Source of the DNA: Micromonospora sp. WMMD961
Lineage (GTDB): Bacteria > Actinomycetota > Actinomycetes > Mycobacteriales > Micromonosporaceae
Direction: 5' to 3'
NCBI RefSeq assembly: GCF_029626145.1
Contig: NZ_JARUBJ010000002.1
Span: 1,828,501-1,892,500, forward strand
Length of the DNA: 64,000 nucleotides
The translations under genes and the position numbers were made by a program. How positions within the stretch are numbered: position 1 is the first letter of the stretch; each line of letters starts with the position of its first letter. The notes below the pieces were generated by a model. The model did no database searches and was not told the origin of the DNA. It was given only the letters and a program-made list of their open reading frames with translations. Of the stretch, positions 60,323 to 64,000 are shown piece after piece.

Positions 60323-61975
60323 TCAGGGCAGCGCCGCGACCGCCTCGGCATAGGCGACGCCGGTGGCGATGGCGGCCTCCACCAGCACCGTGAGCTGCGC
60401 CGGGGCGACCCCGTGAGTCAGGTCGGTGGCCACGTCGCCGGCGAGCACCAACTCCTCACCGAGGTCGTGCGCGTACGCCTTGGGTAGCAGCCGGTCGTGG
60501 TTCCAGGCGTTGCAGAAGGCGTACGCCTCGGCGCGGCGGGTCGCCGGCAGCCGGCGGGCGGCCATGGATCGGGCGTGCAGCACCTCGCCGCGTTCGCCGG
60601 CCCGCCGGAACTGGATCACCACGGAACCCCACCGGCCGACCACCGTGTCGCCCTCCTGCACCAGGTACTGGTCGCCGCGCCCGTCCAGCACCGCAGTGAT
60701 CATGTCGAGGGTCAGCGCCATCAGCTCGCCCGACCGGGTCTCCTCGTCGGCCCCGTCGGCGTCGGGCTCGTCGTACCCGCCCAGTTCGTCGTCGGCGGGC
60801 AGCGGGACCGGTGCCGCGAGCGGCCGTTCGGCGAGCCAGGCGGCCATCCGGCCGGAGTGGTGGCCGGTGCCGTTGCGGGCGTCGAAGCTGCCGGCCAGTT
60901 CGCTGGACACCCCGACCAGCAGGGCGCCGAGTGTGGACACGTCCGGTTCGGTGGCGGGTCGGTCGCCGTACGCCGGGCGTGGCAGGGTCCGTCGGCCCAG
61001 GCCGGCCTCCTCGGCCAGCGCGCAGAGCAGTGCGCCGGCGGCGGCGAACTCCATCGCGGCGAGGTCGTCGGTGGGTCGGTCCAACCGGGGCAGCTGTTCG
61101 GTCAGGATGGTCAGCCCGCGTTCCAGGTGCCCGCCGAGCGCACAGAACCGCAGGTGCGCGGCGAGATGTGGGAACGCCGCACGTTCGCGTCGGTGCCGGC
61201 GGTAGGCCCGGACGTGGGCCGCCGCGGCCCACTCCGGCTCACCCCCGCGCAGGGCGGGTAGCAGACCGGCGACCAGGTCCCGTTCGGGTTGGTCGGTGCA
61301 GGCCGTCCGGTCACCGTCGGAATCCCGTAGCTCGTCGAGCGCCGCCCGCCACTCACCCCAACCGGTCAGCAGCTCCGCACGTCGGGCCGAGGCGCAGCCC
61401 GGACATCCCCCGGCCGGGCCGGGCCGCCTGCCGGACCACCGCTCGTACCAGTGGCGGGCGGTGGGCTCGTCGCCCAGGTGGTCGGCGATCCGGCAGTGCA
61501 GTTCCGCGACGGTTGGCGTGTCCGGACCGTCCAGGCCGACCCGGTGGGCGAGGTCGTGCAGCAGGGACCGGGTCTGGTCCAGCCCGACCCGGGGGGTGCC
61601 GAGCAACGCCTCCACCGCGTACCGCTGGTAGCGCAACAACAGCCCGGTCTCGACGTCGGTGAGCAACTCGGGCCGGTGGTCGGCGGCGGCCCGGCAGCGT
61701 CGGACCGGCTCGACCAGGCGCCACCGCTCCCCGTCGAGCAGGTACGCCTCGATCAGCGCGAACCGTGCGTCCACCCCGGAGCGGACGTCCCCGGCAGCGT
61801 CGGCGCGTTCGGCGAGCCGTTCCAGGGCCACCTGTCGGGCCGGACCGTCGGGCAGGTCCCGGGCGTCGGCGAGCGCCGCCTGCATCGCTGGTGTTCGACG
61901 CGGCGCGACGCGGTCACCAGCGCCGGTGGGTGGCATGCCGGTGCGGCTGCCGGTGAACTCGTCCCGGCCGGTCAC
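60323..61975 (-). CDS. Large protein with helical repeat region and C-terminal YbjN domain
   Basis: A 550-residue protein. Residues about 30-380 are Ala/Leu/Arg-rich and helical, resembling tetratricopeptide-type repeats (ARQVALERLAERADAAGDVR, YRRHRRERAAFPHLAAHLRF). The C-terminal 140 residues form a YbjN-like domain (YLVQEGDTVVGRWGSVVIQF, RAEAYAFCNAWNHDRLLPKA). That domain is clearly paralogous to the small YbjN protein encoded immediately upstream. The GTG start overlaps its stop by 4 bp. YbjN folds resemble type III secretion chaperones; the function here is unknown. Confidence 0.75.
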   Translation of the reverse strand: MTGRDEFTGSRTGMPPTGAGDRVAPRRTPAMQAALADARDLPDGPARQVALERLAERADAAGDVRSGVDARFALIEAYLLDGERWRLVEPVRRCRAAADHRPELLTDVETGLLLRYQRYAVEALLGTPRVGLDQTRSLLHDLAHRVGLDGPDTPTVAELHCRIADHLGDEPTARHWYERWSGRRPGPAGGCPGCASARRAELLTGWGEWRAALDELRDSDGDRTACTDQPERDLVAGLLPALRGGEPEWAAAAHVRAYRRHRRERAAFPHLAAHLRFCALGGHLERGLTILTEQLPRLDRPTDDLAAMEFAAAGALLCALAEEAGLGRRTLPRPAYGDRPATEPDVSTLGALLVGVSSELAGSFDARNGTGHHSGRMAAWLAERPLAAPVPLPADDELGGYDEPDADGADEETRSGELMALTLDMITAVLDGRGDQYLVQEGDTVVGRWGSVVIQFRRAGERGEVLHARSMAARRLPATRRAEAYAFCNAWNHDRLLPKAYAHDLGEELVLAGDVATDLTHGVAPAQLTVLVEAAIATGVAYAEAVAALP

Positions 61976-62451
61976 GACGGCACCGCACCGGGCAGTCGGC
62001 GGACCGCCACCGCGAGCTGGCAGCCGGTGGTGATGCCACAGTCGAGCAGGTGGTCGAGCTGGTGCGGAGTCACCCCACGTTCCAGGTCGGTGATCACCTC
62101 GCCGTAGACGCGGGCCCGACCGTCGTCGTCGACGTGCGTGAACGCCTTGGGCCAGAGCCGGTCGTGGTTCCACGAGTTGCAGAAGGCGTACAGCGCGGGC
62201 ACCTGCTCGATTCCGAAGGTGGTGGTGACCATGGTGCGGACCTGGAGAAGCTCCCCGGCGTCGCCGAGGCGGAGGAACCAGATCAGGTTGTCGTCGAAAC
62301 GGCCCATCAACTCGCCGTCCACGCTCAGGCCGACCGACCGGCCGCGGGCGGCGAGCACCGCGGCGACCAGTTCGCCGCTCAGTGGACGCAGCGCACCCGG
62401 GTGCCCGGCCAGCGGATCGTCGGGATCGTTCGCGATTTCCGGCGACGCCAT
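61972..62451 (-). CDS. YbjN-domain protein
   Basis: A 159-residue YbjN-family protein. The conserved core is ALYAFCNSWNHDRLWPKAFT and GEVITDLERGVTPHQLDHLL. AGAAGGGA lies before the ATG at 62451. It is co-translated with the following larger gene, whose C-terminal domain shares the core FCN(S/A)WNHDRL(W/L)PKA. The pair is divergent from ftsK. Confidence 0.8.
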   Translation of the reverse strand: MASPEIANDPDDPLAGHPGALRPLSGELVAAVLAARGRSVGLSVDGELMGRFDDNLIWFLRLGDAGELLQVRTMVTTTFGIEQVPALYAFCNSWNHDRLWPKAFTHVDDDGRARVYGEVITDLERGVTPHQLDHLLDCGITTGCQLAVAVRRLPGAVPS

Positions 62452-62564
62452 GGGGCATCCCTTCTGAGGCGGATATCACGACCGGCGGTGGGGTTCGTGT
62501 TGCGACGCGCGGACACGACCCCGAAAAGCGGGGATCTGTGCGGCCCCACCGTTACCGTGACTCT

Positions 62565-64000
62565 ATGGCGGGCCGTACCTCTCAGGCGAGCCGGCGGCGC
62601 GGCGCGTCGCCGCGCGGTGGCACCAACAGTCGTGCCCGTCAACCGGCGAAGAAGACTCGGGGGCCGGTCCGACGTCGGACCACGCCGGCCCGGCCCGGCC
62701 CGGCCGTCTACGTGGGCCGCGCGGTCGGTGCACTGTGGATGGGTCTGGCGCACGGAATGGGTTGGGCGGTGCGGGCCGCCGGTCGGCAGGCCGCCTCGGC
62801 CCGTGACCTCGACCCGGAGCACCGCCGGGACGGCGCCGGGCTGCTGTTGTTCGGGCTGGCCCTGCTCTCGGCCGTGGCCCTCTGGTTGTCCGGCGCGGGC
62901 CCGGTGGGCGCGCGCCTGGCCGACACGGTGCGGCTGTTCCTGGGTGCGATCTCGGTGGTCGTGCCGGTGCTGCTGATGATCGGGGCGTGGCGGCTGATGC
63001 GTCAGCCGGCCGACCCGGAGCACCGGGGTCGCGGCCTGATCGGCTGGGGCTCGCTGCTGGTGTCGACAGCCGCGCTGCTCCAGATCGGCCAGGACCCGGT
63101 GACCACCGTGCAGCGTGACTACGCCGGTGGCCTGGTCGGCGCCGGCGTGGGCGGGTTGCTGGAACGGGCGGTCACCGCCTGGGTGGCCGTACCCCTGCTG
63201 GTCCTGCTGTTGCTCTTCGGCCTGCTCGTGGTCACCGCGACGCCGATCAACAAGATTCCCGAGCGGCTGGGTCTGCTCGCCGGCGGGCTGGTCGCCCCTC
63301 CGGAGGCCGCGGAGGAGGCCGACGAGCCGGCGGCGCGGCCCGCGCGCAAGCGGCCGGCGAAGCGGACGCCCGCGCCACTCGACCCGGACGACTTCGAGGA
63401 CCTGGACGGCGCGGACCTCCAGGAGACGATGGTGTTGCCGCGCAAGCCGCCGGCGAAGGTGCCGGCGAGCCGCAAGCCGCCGGTCGAGCCGCCGGAGCAC
63501 TCACCCGCCCCGACCCGGGCCGAGCAACTCGCGTTGACCGGCCTGGCCGGTGACTACACCCTCCCGCCGGCCAACATGCTCAGCACCGGGGCTGCCGCGA
63601 AGACCCGGAGCAAGGCCAACGACGAGGTGATCGCCGCGCTTACCGGCGTGTTCGACCAGTTCGACGTGGACGCCGCCGTCACCGGCTTCACCCGCGGCCC
63701 GACCGTGACCCGCTACGAGGTGGAGTTGGGCCACGGCGTCAAGGTCGAACGCATCACCCAGCTGTCCCGCAACATCGCGTACGCGGTGAAGTCGCCGGAC
63801 GTGCGCATCCTCAGCCCGATCCCGGGCAAGAGCGCGGTCGGCGTGGAGATCCCGAACACCGACCCGGAGAACGTCGCCCTCGGTGACGTGCTGCGCTCGC
63901 GGGCGGCGACCAGCGACCACCACCCGATGGTGGTGGCGCTCGGCAAGGACATCGAGGGCGGCTACGTGGTGGCCAACCTCGCGAAGATGCCGCACATCCT
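62565..64000 (+). CDS. ftsK: DNA translocase FtsK/SpoIIIE, 3' truncated by window end
   Basis: The first 478 residues of an FtsK-type translocase that moves chromosomal DNA through the division or sporulation septum. A basic N-terminus (SRRRGASPRGGTNSRARQPA) is followed by four membrane helices (about residues 85-240). A Pro/Lys-rich linker leads to the alpha domain of the motor (GFTRGPTVTRYEVELGHGVK, SPIPGKSAVGVEIPN). The ATP-binding motor and gamma domain lie beyond the window. The ATG at 62565 lacks a Shine-Dalgarno sequence; TACCGT ends 6 nt upstream. Confidence 0.93.
   Translation, partial: MAGRTSQASRRRGASPRGGTNSRARQPAKKTRGPVRRRTTPARPGPAVYVGRAVGALWMGLAHGMGWAVRAAGRQAASARDLDPEHRRDGAGLLLFGLALLSAVALWLSGAGPVGARLADTVRLFLGAISVVVPVLLMIGAWRLMRQPADPEHRGRGLIGWGSLLVSTAALLQIGQDPVTTVQRDYAGGLVGAGVGGLLERAVTAWVAVPLLVLLLLFGLLVVTATPINKIPERLGLLAGGLVAPPEAAEEADEPAARPARKRPAKRTPAPLDPDDFEDLDGADLQETMVLPRKPPAKVPASRKPPVEPPEHSPAPTRAEQLALTGLAGDYTLPPANMLSTGAAAKTRSKANDEVIAALTGVFDQFDVDAAVTGFTRGPTVTRYEVELGHGVKVERITQLSRNIAYAVKSPDVRILSPIPGKSAVGVEIPNTDPENVALGDVLRSRAATSDHHPMVVALGKDIEGGYVVANLAKMPHI

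Overview
This is a high-GC actinomycete chromosome segment, most likely Micromonosporaceae (Micromonospora or a close relative). The grounds are frequent GTG starts, 4-bp GTGA/ATGA gene overlaps, an SsgA-like sporulation gene remnant, an actinobacterial PF04672 methyltransferase, DUF4439 and deazaflavin-dependent proteins, and the gene order rimP-nusA-rnpM-infB-rbfA-nrnA...truB-ribF-rpsO-pnp-M16-dapB...thyX-dapA-rnj...ftsK. No rRNA, tRNA or CRISPR array was recognised. The first gene (ABC exporter) and the last (ftsK) run off the window edges.

Region 1 (1-10.6 kb) holds single metabolic and signalling genes: a degenerate ABC exporter subunit, an Old Yellow Enzyme, a dicarboxylate/amino-acid symporter, a Xi-class glutathione-transferase-like reductase coupled to a DUF998-type membrane protein, a PcaF-like thiolase, a PF04672 methyltransferase followed at once by a PAS-GGDEF-EAL protein, and a DUF456 protein.

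Region 2 (10.6-13.6 kb) is an accessory patch with visibly lower GC. It contains a decayed ISAzo13-family transposase, an ECF41-type sigma factor with its NmrA-like oxidoreductase partner, and a frameshifted SsgA-like gene.

Region 3 (13.6-21.1 kb) is a probable gamma-glutamylation catabolic cluster. It has an APC permease, a glutamine-synthetase-like ligase, an aldehyde dehydrogenase, a short-chain dehydrogenase and a PuuD-like hydrolase. There is no amine oxidase, and an alcohol-type dehydrogenase is present, so ethanolamine fits better than putrescine as the substrate (inference). A VOC protein and a start-less pterin-dehydratase remnant sit inside the cluster.

Region 4 (21.2-33.5 kb): a 1219-residue sensor that joins PAS, GAF, histidine kinase, receiver, second GAF, SpoIIE-type phosphatase and RsbW-like ATPase modules, with a convergent STAS antagonist; map with a VIT-family transporter; a nucleotidyltransferase; a deazaflavin-dependent reductase; a PadR/ABC ATPase/FtsX-permease operon with a visible palindromic operator; and a DUF4439/lipoprotein pair.

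Region 5 (33.6-60.3 kb) is the conserved translation, RNA-processing and lysine block: rimP, nusA, rnpM, infB, DUF503, rbfA, nrnA, truB, ribF, rpsO, pnp, an M16 peptidase, dapB, thyX, dapA and rnj. Small membrane proteins, a MATE exporter, acetyltransferases, a GT87-type mannosyltransferase, an AlkX/YcaQ-like glycosylase and a DUF2752 protein are interspersed. Region 6 (60.3-64 kb) has two YbjN-type genes and the start of ftsK.

Short repeat families recur between genes: a 77-bp palindromic element (two copies), an element with TTTGGAGCTGAATCGT ends (one 290-bp copy and one related 155-bp copy with internal 24-bp tandem repeats), and TTGATCAA/TTTGCG palindromes (two copies). Several genes have a TANNNT hexamer ending 6-7 nt before the start codon, which suggests leaderless transcripts.
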